Below, one piece after another: positions 11,377-23,758 of a DNA stretch of 64,000 nucleotides. Position numbers and translations under genes: made by a program. This DNA is from Theobroma cacao (taxonomy: Eukaryota > Streptophyta > Magnoliopsida > Malvales > Malvaceae): NCBI RefSeq assembly GCF_000208745.1, contig NC_030851.1, forward strand, positions 38,915,820-38,979,819, given 5' to 3'. The notes under the pieces were generated by a model. It did not search any database and was not told the origin of the DNA. It worked only from the letters and a program-made list of their open reading frames with translations. How positions within the stretch are numbered: position 1 is the first letter of the stretch; the number at the start of each line of letters is the position of its first letter.

Positions 11377-12792
11377 TCATCTCACTTGGAGATTAAACAA
11401 TTCTCCAACAAGCCTAACCAAGTCCTTGGCAGAGCTTCCCCCGTTAGTTACACCTCCCAATGCCTCATCTTTCAACCCTTTAGCTCGCTCTTTCATTCGT
11501 CCCCCATCACTCATTGACTCACTAACGACGCGACCTAACTCAGTGGAGTCTGGAACCGCGTCAGCCCCCTCGCACACCCGAACGCCCATGCCTATATCTT
11601 CTACCAAGAGCCTGGCGTTCACAAATTGGTCAGCCTCCATGGGCCAAGCCAATACCACGACCCCACCCGCTATTCCTTCCAACACCGAGTTCCACCCACA
11701 GTGGCTCAGAAACCCACCCACTGCTCTGTGACTCAGTATCAACACCTGCGGGGCCCACTCCCTTATCACCAGGCCCCGACCCACCACCCGCTCCTCAAAC
11801 CCATCGGGAAGAACCCCAAACCCCTCATCCTGCTGTCGGGTCGTACCCGTTTTCACCACCCATAGAAAACGGGTACCACTCTTTTCAAGTCCAACAGCCA
11901 AAGCTTCCATTTGCTCCCTTCTCAACAGCTTCTGACTCCCAAAGCAAACATAAAGAACAGAACTTTCTCGGCATGCATCAAGCCAAGTAAGTACCCGGTC
12001 ATTCGCGTCAGAACCCGAACCCGCATTCCCCCGACCGAAATAATCCGGACCCGCCAAATTTAGTGGGCCGACCCCAAAAATCCGATCATGACCCAATTTT
12101 TTCTTCAAATAATCCATGTACTCACCTTCCAAGGCATCAAAGGAATTAAAAACGCACCCCCAACTTCTTGTATTTGCGATCTTGCCATCCTTGACAGGCT
12201 CCCAGTTGGGATCAGATTTTTGATACAACCGAAACAATGAAGGCAAATGATCGGCTTTGAAAACATGGGAACCAGGCAAAGAACAAAGCTCGATCTCGTC
12301 CAAAGGCTTACACCTTTCAACGTCGTTCCATATATAATCATCGATGGAAGCAAAAAAGGCACCGGACGGGAAAAAAGCGAGCCTGGATATGTTCAAGCGG
12401 AGGGCAAGATGATAAGTCCAACCAAGGAAGAAATCGGAGATGATGGCGACGGGAGGGTTGGGGTGAGAAGTGAACCAGTGGAGTAAAGGGTCGTAGAGTT
12501 TGAAAAGGGAGGTCAACATGGCGAGGTTACCGGAGTGGCCGAGGTCTTTGACGTGCTCGATGCCGGGGGGGATGGAAGGGTGAGAAGGGAAAGGGAGGAT
12601 GAGGGGGGTGATGGTGGAAGGGTGGGTGGAGAGGAGGGAGGAGAGGTAGGGGAGGTTTTTGGGGGTGATTAGGATGGTTATGGTTAGGCCGTGGAGAGAG
12701 AGGTGGTGAGTGAGGTCGAGAAGAGGGAGCATGTGGCCTTGGGCTGGGTAGGGGAATACCAGGATGTGGGTGTTGGTGTCGGTGGTTGTCAT
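11377..12792 (-). CDS. UDP-glycosyltransferase, UGT89A2-like (copy 1)
   Basis: Intronless family 1 glycosyltransferase of 471 residues that transfers a sugar from a UDP-sugar to small phenolic or similar acceptors in the cytosol. I start at MTTTDTNTHILVFPYPAQGH, the normal UGT beginning; the frame is open 48 codons upstream but that part is low complexity. The catalytic dyad is His20 (PAQGHMLPLLDL) and Asp120 (IISDFFLGW). The PSPG donor-binding box spans residues 346-389, from WAPQVLILSH through HCGWNSVLEG to WPMEADQ, and is complete. The final Gln usually goes with UDP-glucose, but Arabidopsis UGT89A2 is reported to use UDP-xylose, so the donor is open. It is clearly paralogous to the UGT at 30135-31580 and lies just downstream of HSP90 on the same strand. 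Confidence 0.93.
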   Translation of the reverse strand: MTTTDTNTHILVFPYPAQGHMLPLLDLTHHLSLHGLTITILITPKNLPYLSSLLSTHPSTITPLILPFPSHPSIPPGIEHVKDLGHSGNLAMLTSLFKLYDPLLHWFTSHPNPPVAIISDFFLGWTYHLALRLNISRLAFFPSGAFFASIDDYIWNDVERCKPLDEIELCSLPGSHVFKADHLPSLFRLYQKSDPNWEPVKDGKIANTRSWGCVFNSFDALEGEYMDYLKKKLGHDRIFGVGPLNLAGPDYFGRGNAGSGSDANDRVLTWLDACRESSVLYVCFGSQKLLRREQMEALAVGLEKSGTRFLWVVKTGTTRQQDEGFGVLPDGFEERVVGRGLVIREWAPQVLILSHRAVGGFLSHCGWNSVLEGIAGGVVVLAWPMEADQFVNARLLVEDIGMGVRVCEGADAVPDSTELGRVVSESMSDGGRMKERAKGLKDEALGGVTNGGSSAKDLVRLVGELFNLQVR

Positions 12793-13420
12793 GTTGGTTG
12801 ACGCTAATGTAAGAGCCGATAGAGAGGAAGACGAGCTCGAGATGCGCCTTGTTCCTGTCTTGTAGTCTTTCACGCTTGGGTGTTGTCGTGTTGACCCTTG
12901 GTACTCATTTACGTTGTCCAGTATGTTTTTGCACAATTAAATGTTCTTTTAACTTATAACGACAAGAGTCCCAAGACTGCTGGAACTTATCGAAGCTGGC
13001 GTCGCTTAATATACTTTAATTGTCCAACTAAAAGCAGACACCATCTCCCAAAGCAAAATCCTTGAACATGTCACTGTACAATCAAACCTGGAATAACCCC
13101 TTTTGCAGTCGTGTAATCAATGCGGGGAATTACTGTTTCTGCAACCATTTCATAATTAAAAGGATGGGACAGCAAGAACTGCTTACGTTTAACAAGTTTC
13201 ATTAATGATTTAACATCGACACATATCATCAGTAAGCCTCCTCTCCTTCCAACAACTTTGCCTTCCTGCCTTCCCCTTTCACAACCACTTTTTATCTCCC
13301 CTCCCCAACCCAACTCTCAAAATTTTCCACTTTCCTTCTTACTCTCTCATTCTGGATTTATATCGTAAATAACAATCAAATAATACACGAAAATTTTATT
13401 GGAATGTTACAGGAGTTTTT
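12793..13420. other. UGT copy 1 promoter and HSP90 3' region
   Basis: Upstream of the UGT (minus strand) there is a TATA-like AAGTATATTAAG near 13005-13016. Between 13230 and 13320 is a C/T-rich stretch. An open frame at 13071-13313 on the minus strand resembles no known protein and is probably fortuitous. Confidence 0.4.
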
Positions 13421-16400
13421 TTAGTCTTGCCAAGGATCTCTCTCTGCTCTCACTTCTGATGGTTCAATAACCTGGGTCTCTGAATCTTCACTAGAATTCA
13501 TATCAGTTTCAGCAGCACTAACTTCTGATGCTTCTGCCTCATCCTCCTCTGATCTACCCCATCTTCCTCCAAGTGCCATTGCCATCATCTCATATATCTT
13601 GTTACCCAACTCAGCAGGGCTGTCGGGCTGTATAATGAAGAGGATCGTAAGAATAATTCGATGATACATAAAATTCTGCAAATATGTTTAGCTAAACAGA
13701 ACATATCGTTCTGTCCACTTACAGTAAAACCACTGGAGATCAATGCTGTATCATATAACAAGTCAACAGCTCTCTTGGCATCATTGCTGTCAGGTGCATT
13801 CTTGCATGCAGCCTGCAAGGAAAATAACCAAAATTAACACCCTAATTAAGACAGGCACAATTTCCATTTGCAGCCTATGAAATCATTTAAGAAAAACCAA
13901 GGACAGCAATCCTTGACATATCAACATTTTCAGAATACACCTTACAATCAACATTTTGACCACCACTACTGCCAAAATGAAGTGTAACTGCTCTGTCAAA
14001 TTGCGAGCACAAATCTCGAGACATTAGTGTGACTAGAGTAACTGCTACTAAATCTCACATTAATTATAGATAGTCTGCAGATATCTGACTTAATAATTTC
14101 ATTCTTCTTTGTGATGGTGCCCTAGCTAGATGTCTTTCAACCATTTTATCATACCAATTTCTCCACTAACTAATTAAAAGATAAGTATTATAACTAACAC
14201 ATCTTCAATCAAGTCTAACTAAAATGGTCTTACATTCAAATCTTTAACAATTGGATGATCTGGGTTAATCTCCAGTATCCTCCTTCCCCTCATGAACTCC
14301 AAACTTGCAGTATCTCCAAGAGCTTGAGCTTTCATCAGCCTGCATAATGCATCGAAATATTAGTTGAAGAATAGGTTTTACATGTGTCTATGACTCTTGT
14401 TGAGAAGTAAAAGAATATTACCAACCTTTCCATGTTGGCTGACCATCCAAACTTGCCAGAAACAAGCACACAAGGTGATGAACTTAGACGCTTTGAAATT
14501 TGGACTTTTGCCACCTTGTCACCAAGTTGTTGCTTTATCCAATCACACAGAAGATTGTATTCTTGTTTAGTTTCCCTCTCTTTGACCTCGTCCTCCTCAC
14601 CTGGTATAACAAAAAATTTCATCAGATTCACACAAAAGCCATCAGAAATGAAGAGCAAAGGTGCCCAAGATCACACCCAACCAAAAAAAAAAAGAAAAAG
14701 AAAGAAATCATAAACACTAACCAAGTTCTAAATCTTCCTTGCTAATATCAACAAATTTCTTTTCTTTGTAGGTTTGCAGATTTTGGATTGCAACCTCATC
14801 GATAGGCTCAATTAAATAGAGAACCTAAAAAAGAAGAAGCTACATCAGTCATCAAAGGAACATCAATATAAAAAAGCAAAGAAGCCATATCAGTTACCAA
14901 GGGGAAACAAACAAAAACAAAGGTCTAAGATTTGCTAACACTAACAAGAATTTAAAGGCCCCTACCATCCTATCAGCTATAAGAAACAACCAAGGTTAAT
15001 TTTTTTTATTCTTAAGCTAAGTCTTCCATTAGTATCTCAAGATATAAAACTACCAGAAGATGATCCAGATAATTCACTAGACAATATCAATAAATTTAAT
15101 CACATAATTACAACTACTCTAAATATCATGTGTGGCAGCCTAAAGACCAAAATAATGATTATTTAGAGCCTTACAGCCAATGCCAAATGCACAAACATAC
15201 CTCAATGTCCTTTTGAACCAACTTCTCCAAGAACGGAGCAGTCTTGGCACTTTTCAAGCTGTCAGTTGCCAAGTAATAAATAACCTTTTGATTCTCACCC
15301 ATATTTTCAACATATTCATCCAAACTTGTCAATTCCTCTTCGCTTTTTGATGTGTAAAACCGAAGTAGGGGTGTTATACGCTTGTGATTACCAGAATCTT
15401 CAATGCAGCCCAACTTTAGAAACCTTCCAAAGTTCTCCCAGAATTTTTTGTAATCCTGTAATCAAGTTCGCCATAGTCCAAGTTGATCAACAAATTTTAG
15501 GTAAGCAACGGTTAAAAAACACACGGTTTCCATCATGCTGTATACCTCTTTATTTTCACTTTCAGAAATCTCTTGAATCATGTCAAATGTTTTCCTGACA
15601 AGCCTCTTTCTCATAATTCTCACCTAAAACATGATAACCAGACAATAGTTAATATGGTAAATAGCAATAACTGCTAAATAGAGTTACTCATAGATCCTAA
15701 ACTGAGAATAAGAATTTTATGTGAGAATAAATGTGCACACATAATTTCAGAAAAAAAAAAAAAGTGCACTCATGTGGAAGTATAAAACTCATGTTGATAT
15801 TACCACAGAATTGCAAACAAAATTAATCTTACAATTCGACTTTCTTGAAGGATCTCACGAGAAACATTTAGAGGAAGATCATCTGAGTCCACAACACCCT
15901 TCACAAAGCTCAAGTATCGTGGAAACTGCAAAATAACATTAAGGTTTAATACAAGTTAAAGCTAGCACAAGCCATCAACACAAGGAAAGACTTTATCTAT
16001 CATCACAGCCCCTACTTGCAAAATTCCATGATTCAGTCACCTTATAAAAGAAAACACAATAAAAGAAATTAAACAACCTTTTTCCTATGTTTTGGTGAAT
16101 ATCTTCAATATATCTTCGCTTGCCATATACAAGTAGATTTTAGAAATATTTGTCTAGTTCAAAATAATACAAGACCTTTTCATGGCTTTATGGTAAAGAA
16201 GAAAGAGATTATCAAAACGGACTAAAACTTTTCAGTTTTAATATTTTCAAGGCATCTGAATTTTGTTCAATACAAAGCACCATAATAAGTTCCCTTAAGA
16301 AAAGTCATTACTGCATGTACAAACAGAGCTACAATGTGACCAAGTTAAACTTACCAGCTCTCCATCGAAATCATCTGAGATAAATACACGTTTCACATAC

Positions 16401-19359
16401 AAACGTATATTCTTTGTTTTAGGGTTTATTACATCCTCATTGTTAAGAGGCCCCATGCCAGGAATATACAGAACACTCCTAAACTCCACTTCACCCTGCA
16501 TGGTTTATAAAGAAACATTAATAACTCTAGCTATGCATAGGAAGTCAATTCGTAAAACAAATAAACCTATGCATACCTCTGTAGTAAAGTGTGTGTATCC
16601 AAGTGGATCCAAGAATTCATTGAAAGTCTTCTTGTAGAATTCATGGTATTCATCTTTTTCAACTTCCTTAGGACTTCGCATCTACACCATGCCCGAAGAA
16701 ACACATACATAACAGTACATAACAATAAAACTATATGGAAAATAGAGAAATATTCTAAAGACAAACCAGTCTCAGAAACTGTATGTTATTGTGCAGAGAG
16801 AACAAAAACTCACCCATATTGGTTTTGTTTCATTTGCTAATTCCCAGTCCCAATACTTCTCAGTTTTAGTTGTCTTCTTTTTCTTCTCACCCTGGCAACA
16901 AGCACATAAACCAACTCTAACACAATATCAACCAAGCAGAATGTTTGCTACGACAATAACATCAAGAAGCATGGCATAGTTACCTCTGGCTTTTCTTCTC
17001 CCTCTTTTGGTTGTTCTTCCTCCTCCACCTGCCCAAAGATCAAATATAGTAAAGAATGGTTAAAGAGCTAAATCTTTTATGTGATCAAAACTCAAGTGCT
17101 TATAACAAAACAGAGTGACTCTTTGGTATGTATGAAGATCAGGTAAAAACAGAAAATTCACAAGTATTTTAAAGGGTTTAGCCAGGTGGTAACACCTTTA
17201 AAGAAAACAAGTACTTTCAACAGTTTGTATTTATAGTTATAAAATATAAAAAAATGTTGAGAAAGTTAACAACAATTAAAACAACTTAGTCATCCAATGA
17301 GGGGTAACATCAGCACATAAAGAGAAGGAGAGGAGTCACACCGGGACGGGGCAACAACTACTCATGTAAATTGTTTTCACTTGCTTAAAGAACTAGTAGA
17401 AAAGGAAAGGAAGTACTTATATCAAAACTAGAACAGAAACGTATATACTCACCTCCACTGTCCTTGATTTTTCTTGCCAAGTGTAGATGGGGAAAGAAAC
17501 AAATTGAGAGTAATTCTTGACCAAATTCTGAATTCTGATGGGATCCGAAAATTCATACTTGTCATCTGACTGCAAGAGAGCAATATCTTAGACCACATTT
17601 GGCCTTAGAAGAATTGTACATTTGAAGAACCAGAAAGTTAACGCATATAACAACACACTATATTAAAGTCTCAATTCCATTTACTATCTTCTTTTAATGT
17701 TTAAGCATACAAATGCAAATAAATACACGAAAATATTCAAACAGGATGCAAGGGAGTAAAAAAGAATGAGCAGCTAGATTACCCTTAAATAAAGTGTAAT
17801 CTGTGTTCCACGATGTAGAAGCTTCTCAGGATCAGTTTCCTCCCTAATCACATAGGAGCTACTGTCAGCCACTGCTTCCCAAACATATTGCTTCTCTGAC
17901 ATTGGGCTCTTGGTGGACACAACAACCTGATTACAGAATAATATAAGCAAGCAAACACAATTAGCAACCTAACTAAAAAATTATTGACCAAAAAGGCTTC
18001 TTACAGGAAGCAGAAGATCATAATGCAAGATATAAATTAAGCGCATAGCACATTACCTTCTCAGCAACAAGAAAAGCAGAATAGAATCCAACACCAAATT
18101 GACCAATCAAACCATTGTCGGCCCCAACATCTTTATTTTCCTACAGATAATAAGATGCCCAATAAGTGACCCAAAAACATTAGTGTTTTTTCTTAGAACA
18201 GATAGTTTTTACAAGCACTAAAGAGATTACCTTAAGAGCCTTAAGAAATTTCGAAGTACCACTTTGAGCAATTGTTCCAAGACAGTCAATGAGCTCTTCT
18301 TTTGTCATTCCAATACCAGTATCTCTGCAAATCCATTAGAAAAAATACTGAAATACTACTCTATCAATTCAATTTATTCAAGAATGTGGTGATGGAAAAA
18401 GGACATAAGCAAACATACGTGATAGTAATAGTCCCATTCTCTGGATCAGATTTGATACGTATCTCCAGTTCCCCAGATTCACCAAGCAGAGAGGGCTCAG
18501 TCACACTTAAGAATCTAAGCTTGTCTAAAGCATCACTTGCGTTACTGGAGCACAAAAAAGAACCTTGTCAGTAGTCAGCACACAAAACCATAAAAGCTTT
18601 TCAATACAAATCTCACAAATGCAAACACATAATCTGTCTCTATAATGAAACCATGAGTCAAAGCCTATGAAGCCAAACATTTCAAATGAAAACTAGGAAT
18701 CTTTATTTTTTTTTTAAAAAAAAATCTACTGATATCAGGAGATTGATAACCTCACCTGACAAGCTCTCTCAAAAACACCTCTTTGTGGCTGTACAGACTA
18801 TGAACAATCAAATCCAACAAGCGACTAACCTGCAACCATTAGTAAACTCATACCAATTTCAGAATCAAAAACAAAGTACAAAAACCGTCAATATAATAAA
18901 CATCTACCATTGACCAACAAAAGCTCTATCCAATAGAAAAAAGCAGTGATTTTTAATTCTTCAATTCTCATAGTACATTAAGTAACACCATTTTCCTTCA
19001 TTTTCTCATAAACCAATTAAGTGGACCCACACATATTCCATCAAAAACCAAAATAGAAAAAGAAGGAAAAAATAGCAATTCCAGGAAAAGCAAAAGCAAC
19101 CCACCTCCGCTTGGTACTCAAATTTCTCCCCGGAGGTCTCTTCGGCCTCTTTCTCAGCAACTGCCGACGCCTCACACCGAACGGCAATTCGGTTGTTTCT
19201 CTTCCCAAGTTTCCACCTTAACCCAGTGCAAGAGAAGGCCTTATGCAGACCATTTCGTGGTAGAAAAGCGCTTCTGAGAGCGAAGGCCTTGTTGGGGTTT
19301 GTCAAAGGGAGAGATACTAAAGATGGAGTAGCCAAGCTTCTACTTAGAACTGGAGCCAT
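13421..19359 (-). CDS. HSP90.5: Chloroplast HSP90 (HSP90.5/HSP90C type)
   Basis: ATP-dependent chaperone of the chloroplast stroma that supports protein import and thylakoid formation. Nineteen exons (minus strand): 19105-19359, 18756-18829, 18419-18544, 18231-18324, 18057-18140, 17783-17926, 17453-17569, 16984-17028, 16814-16891, 16577-16681, 16355-16495, 15833-15925, 15546-15623, 15201-15455, 14722-14824, 14426-14600, 14234-14339, 13723-13812, 13421-13627. They sum to 2370 nt, 789 residues, close to the roughly 780 of Arabidopsis HSP90.5. Residues 1 to about 65 ([20 protein letters not shown]...) form a Ser/Arg-rich transit peptide. The N-terminal ATPase shows [21 protein letters not shown] and [17 protein letters not shown] charged linker ([15 protein letters not shown], then GEKKKKTTK) precedes the middle domain [13 protein letters not shown]. 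The tail ends in [13 protein letters not shown], diagnostic of the plastid isoform and unlike cytosolic MEEVD or ER HDEL. Confidence 0.96.
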
Positions 19360-19395
19360 CAAAAGCAAGCCCTGGAGGAAGAGAGAGTTGGGCAA

Positions 19396-21663
19396 GAAAC
19401 AGCAAAGATAAAATCTTGGGTATTGAGAGAAAGGAGTAAAAACCCTACTGAAGGGGTTTAAAGGAGAGAGTGGAGGGTTCTAGACATCGAGAAACAAGGT
19501 GGGAGGCTTTGAGTTCGGGGTTACTTGCCCTTGGAATTGTAAGGCCTAGATTCTGCCATTTCAGCACCCTGCCAATATTATCCCCTTTGTCTTATTTTTT
19601 ATTTTCCTTTTTTGTTTTTGCACTTCAATTTCCAAGTGTAGGAAAATGTTGCTGAGCATTATTGTTGGTTTCTTTAACTTTAATCAAGAAAACAAAAAGT
19701 TTGTATTGGTTTGATTTCCCTACTGTTATTGAAATTTACAAGAGGAAGGAAAAATCTTGAAGTGAAGTGAGATTCATGCCAACTTCAATTATCATACCTT
19801 AGGATCATTATCATTTTTTTATTTATTTTATGTTTGTTTTTATTGGAGTGTGAATGTATTTTTGAATTTTTAAATATTTATTTTATATAGAATGTACAAT
19901 GTTCATATTTGTAATCTTATTATTCAATATGAGATTTTATAATTTTTTTCATATAAATTTACGGCATCCTCTTTTCTTTATAAGATATACATCCTAAATA
20001 TTTATAAACTCATATTTTGTAACATTTTTACTCACATGAATCCTTGATATTCTCATCGTGAGTGATGTCGTCATGCCTACTCTATTTATTGAAACATTTG
20101 ACATAATATTAGTCATATTTAAATTAACTTTGATAACACTTTGTTATAAAAATCATCATTCGTTTTTAAAAAATTTACTTGATAAGATATGTAAAATTCA
20201 CACTTATAAATTTATAATTCTTTTTTTACTTATATAATGTGAGTTCATAACATTACTCTTTGATGGAAAATAACTTGTCAAGAAAAGGAGATATTTTATG
20301 GATTAAAATTTTTTTTAAAATATTGAATTAGGAGTAATTAGGAGTAAAAAATATTTATGAGAATGAAGTAATAATACCTCAATTTGTATGAATTTTCATA
20401 CCTCAGCTTTGCATGTTGACAACCCAAAAGTCTGTAGCCCGCACTTGGCAGTAAGACCAAGTTCATCAACTACACAATCAGAAAATCACAGCCCACGTCA
20501 AAATGCAATTGGGACTGACATGGAGCCCATGTCAAAATCACAGCCCAGTTCATCAATTCGGTGCTTTGATGATTCGGCTTGATATTGTCTTTGACGCCTC
20601 GGCTTGACGTTGTGGGTCGTTTGACGTTCTTTATAAGATCCTCGTAGTGTTATATTTCTGATGTGGTTTCTTGATTATATGATGAATTGCTCTTGTGCAT
20701 GAATTAATCTCTGGGTCCTCTTCCACCTGTTTCAGTTTACTGCTCTTTTGTTTTCAACTCGTTGGTGGCTCATTCCAATTTCCATCCATCTTTATTGAAA
20801 TTACTTTGGAATGTTTGTGGTTGTGCAAGGAAGACACTGCATCGGATGGAATATTGTGTTTTGTGGTTGACAACTTTGTAACTAGTGGCAGTCTCTTTTT
20901 ATGGTGGTCCTTGTGTCATGTGTTCCATTTCTTGTACCCCCATTTGTATTTAATGTCGACTATGTGTTCGTTTTTAACTTTTGTATTGCCAGTTAGATAG
21001 TTAGATATGGCGTTGAGTGTGGATTGTGTAATGTTAGTCATGTATCAAGAGTTTGTTCTATCCTGTTCCTTCAAACTTTCTATTTCTTTATTAATGGAAA
21101 TTTTATTTTGGCTGAGAAAAAACAAGGGAAAGATGGCTCCATGACTAAGTCAATCTGGAACTTTTTAGAATGAAGATTTTTCTTTAGTGGAAATATGGCA
21201 AACTGTTTAGCAAAATATGGACAAGGCCTTGCTTTCTTTTGAAAAGCAAATGCATTTGCTTACCATAGACGTTATGTTTCTGGTTTATAACTCAAACTTG
21301 TTCTTGAACTTTCTTTTCTGTCATCAACAATGGAAACCCATTTCCTATTTTCAACTGTGTCAACATGGTTGCGAAGAAAATCTTGATGTGCTGATATATA
21401 TCATATATGAACTTCATATGCATAACCTATCATCTTCAATTACATTCTTCTTATTTCGAATTAAACCCGCAAAGGAATTACAAAAGGGGGGGAAAATAAT
21501 GAAAGTTCTAGTGAGGATGTGTATGTATGATGCATGATTCCTGAAGAAACAGCAGCAATCATCATTACAGAAACATCCCCAACCCATAAACACAGGCAAT
21601 GGAGAAAACGAAAATTTACAACCCCAAATGTGCAGTCACTGCTGGTGGGAAACACTTCGTTAC
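19396..21663. other. Intergenic region between HSP90 and the hydrolase gene, with possible LINE-like remnant
   Basis: About 19400-19700 is the HSP90 upstream region. Around 20700-21130 one frame reads LLWNVCGCARKTL, loosely like the WNVRG opening of plant LINE endonucleases, and the segment ends ATTAATGGAAATTTTATTTT followed shortly by an A-run. This could be a short, degraded non-LTR retrotransposon. Nothing else with coding character was seen. Confidence 0.3.
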
Positions 21664-23121
21664 TCAAACCTCAGCAGCTGTTTGCCTTAAACAATCAACA
21701 TTGCACAGTCCAACAGATCGCACCATATCTCCCAAGCTGCCATGACCAATTCCAACAATCAATATTTAGAATAATGCAAAGAAAAAGGAGTACGAGGAGG
21801 AAAGGGTTTAATGATTCATAAGTATCTAACCGGTCAAAACTATTTCTTGCTCTCTCGGAATGATCCGTGCTGTTCCTGGCCTTCATACTTCGATCAATGC
21901 TCTTTCTTGATTTCTCTTTTTTGTCAGTGCTGGCTCTTGCTTTCTCTCTATTGTCTGTGCTTAGCCTAGACTTTTCTCTTTGCCCAAAACTTGGCCTACC
22001 CTTCTCTCTATGGTCAGTGCTTGCCCTGGATTTCTCCTTGATTTGGTCTGTGTTGTTTGGAGGTTGTTCCGACTGATCCTTGGGTTGCTCAGTTACATTA
22101 CGAAGACGTGGTAGTTTCTCAATGGCTGATATGAACTTCCTAAGGTGCCTTAAGTACTCAGGGTAGAGTTCCAAATTACAATGGTTCCCACCTTTGAGCC
22201 ATAATGGCTCGTACTTCTCTTTGCATAGCTCCCAAAGTTGCTTACCATGGGAGAAATCCACCACTTCATCTTCAGTTCCCTGCAAAAACATTGGTTAAAT
22301 TGTTTCCTGAGACAACTTCATCCCAAATAAAATGAAAATAACATTCTAAATTCAAGTTTTGAGACAACGTCAGGTTATCATGGCGATGAAATCTGCAGTA
22401 GGTTCAACTGATCAAATTGTACACTTGGCATCAAATATGGCTTAATTCATCTGAATCATTCAGGACTAAAGGAAGTGCACACTCACATGAATTATCAGAA
22501 CAGGGCAGTCAACTAGAGGAATTTTATCGATGTTCTGCAATAAAAGCAAAGGGGCATGTCTTTAATAAAGAGCAGAATTGTCACATCTTGAAACAGCAAA
22601 AACCTTAGTCCAATTGATGAACAGAGATTGAAACAGAAACCTTGTAAATGTCAAACCAGAATGTACGCTTCACAGGATACATGACACGGAGGCCAGACAA
22701 GATTGGACTGTGAAGAATTACAGCCCTCAAACAAGGCAACCTAATGGCTAGTTCCAGAGCAGGTCCACTCCCAACTGACTGCCCATACAATAAAGTGTCT
22801 TCCTGTTTAACTCCATAGGTCTCTTCCAGGCATTTGTAAGCTGCCTCTATGTCTGCATATGTGTCCTGCTCACTTGGCTAAGTGGCGAAGATGTATCAGA
22901 GCAATCGTCAGACTAAGTCTCAATCAATTTCCGAAGCAAAAAAGAAAAAAAAGAAGGCCAAGAAAAGCTTGACAAAGAAACTATTTTCTTTTTTTTTTTC
23001 TAAGCCATATGAACACCAAAAACAAATGTGCACATGGGATTTTGTTATCGTAGTAGGAGGAGAATTTTCCCATGAAGATAAACTAAATTGAAAAGTAAAA
23101 TTGGTTTCATCTTCATATCTC

Positions 23122-23160
<39 letters not shown>

Positions 23161-23758
23161 GACTTTCCACAATCTCAGCCAAAGCACACGTGCTGGTATA
23201 TGTTGGGCTTGACCTAGCTAGATTGCTCACCAGTTTTCCAGTAAATTCTACATTGCAAAGGCCAAAGAACAAGACAGGAATATACCTTTCCAGAGGATTG
23301 TCCATATCCTGAGTAGTCGTATCTGCATCAACACAGAAAAAAAAATCACACTGATCCTCCTTGATTCTGAATTAACAACCTTTCTATCTTGTCAACTTTT
23401 ACAGGGTTAAACTATGAAAAATCTGTGAACACTTAAGACATGTACAAAGTACTGACCCCATAAGATTAACATTAAGGTGGATACTGAGCTCAGTGAAAAT
23501 GTGATACATCTGACCAAGATCAGCAGCGTTTCCATGAGAATACAGCACTGTCAATGAAGCTGATGGGTTCTTCACATACATGGCCACAATCTCATTCCCT
23601 CTCCTGGTAGTCAGCTTCATCACGTCCACGTTATCTCTCTGGTTAACATCCGAGATCCTCATTTTCCCAGTTGATTCATCCACAACTATGTTGTAGGAAG
23701 GCGGGTCCGGCGGGAAGAATGCAAATTTAGCTGCCATGGTTGATGTTGCAGTCCCCAT
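21664..23758 (-). CDS. ABHD17-like alpha/beta hydrolase with repetitive C-terminal tail
   Basis: Serine hydrolase resembling animal ABHD17 depalmitoylases and plant homologues of unknown substrate. Exons (minus): 23457-23758, 23286-23322, 22641-22877, 22487-22534, 21831-22279, 21664-21736; total 1146 nt, 381 residues, all phases compatible. [20 protein letters not shown] is the typical plant N-terminus. The oxyanion region is [11 protein letters not shown]. The nucleophile elbow is YGQSVGSGP with Ser147; Asp about 212 ([12 protein letters not shown]) and His241 ([12 protein letters not shown]) complete the triad. Residues 289-358 form seven consecutive 10-residue repeats of consensus xEKxRxSTDx, highly charged and probably disordered. 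The protein ends [22 protein letters not shown], a tail conserved in the family. Start chosen at the MGTA Met; another Met lies six codons upstream. Confidence 0.92.
21831..22039 (-). repeat. 30-bp coding minisatellite, seven units
   Basis: Within the fifth hydrolase exon, ten-residue units follow each other without gaps: [70 protein letters not shown]. The last codon is completed by the next exon. The constant length with substitutions but no indels shows duplication followed by divergence under reading-frame constraint. Confidence 0.9.
23125..23157. repeat. (TC)n microsatellite in hydrolase intron
   Basis: About 16 uninterrupted TC dinucleotides. It lies in the intron between the exon ending GQSSGK and the exon starting PSEQDTYAD of the hydrolase gene. 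Confidence 0.95.

Noticed and set aside
12793..12936. 48-codon upstream extension of UGT copy 1.
   Set aside because: Ser-rich, not UGT-like; the internal Met gives the usual UGT N-terminus.
20388..20582. 64-codon open frame in the HSP90-hydrolase intergenic region.
   Set aside because: No recognisable similarity, no promoter signal, low-complexity composition.
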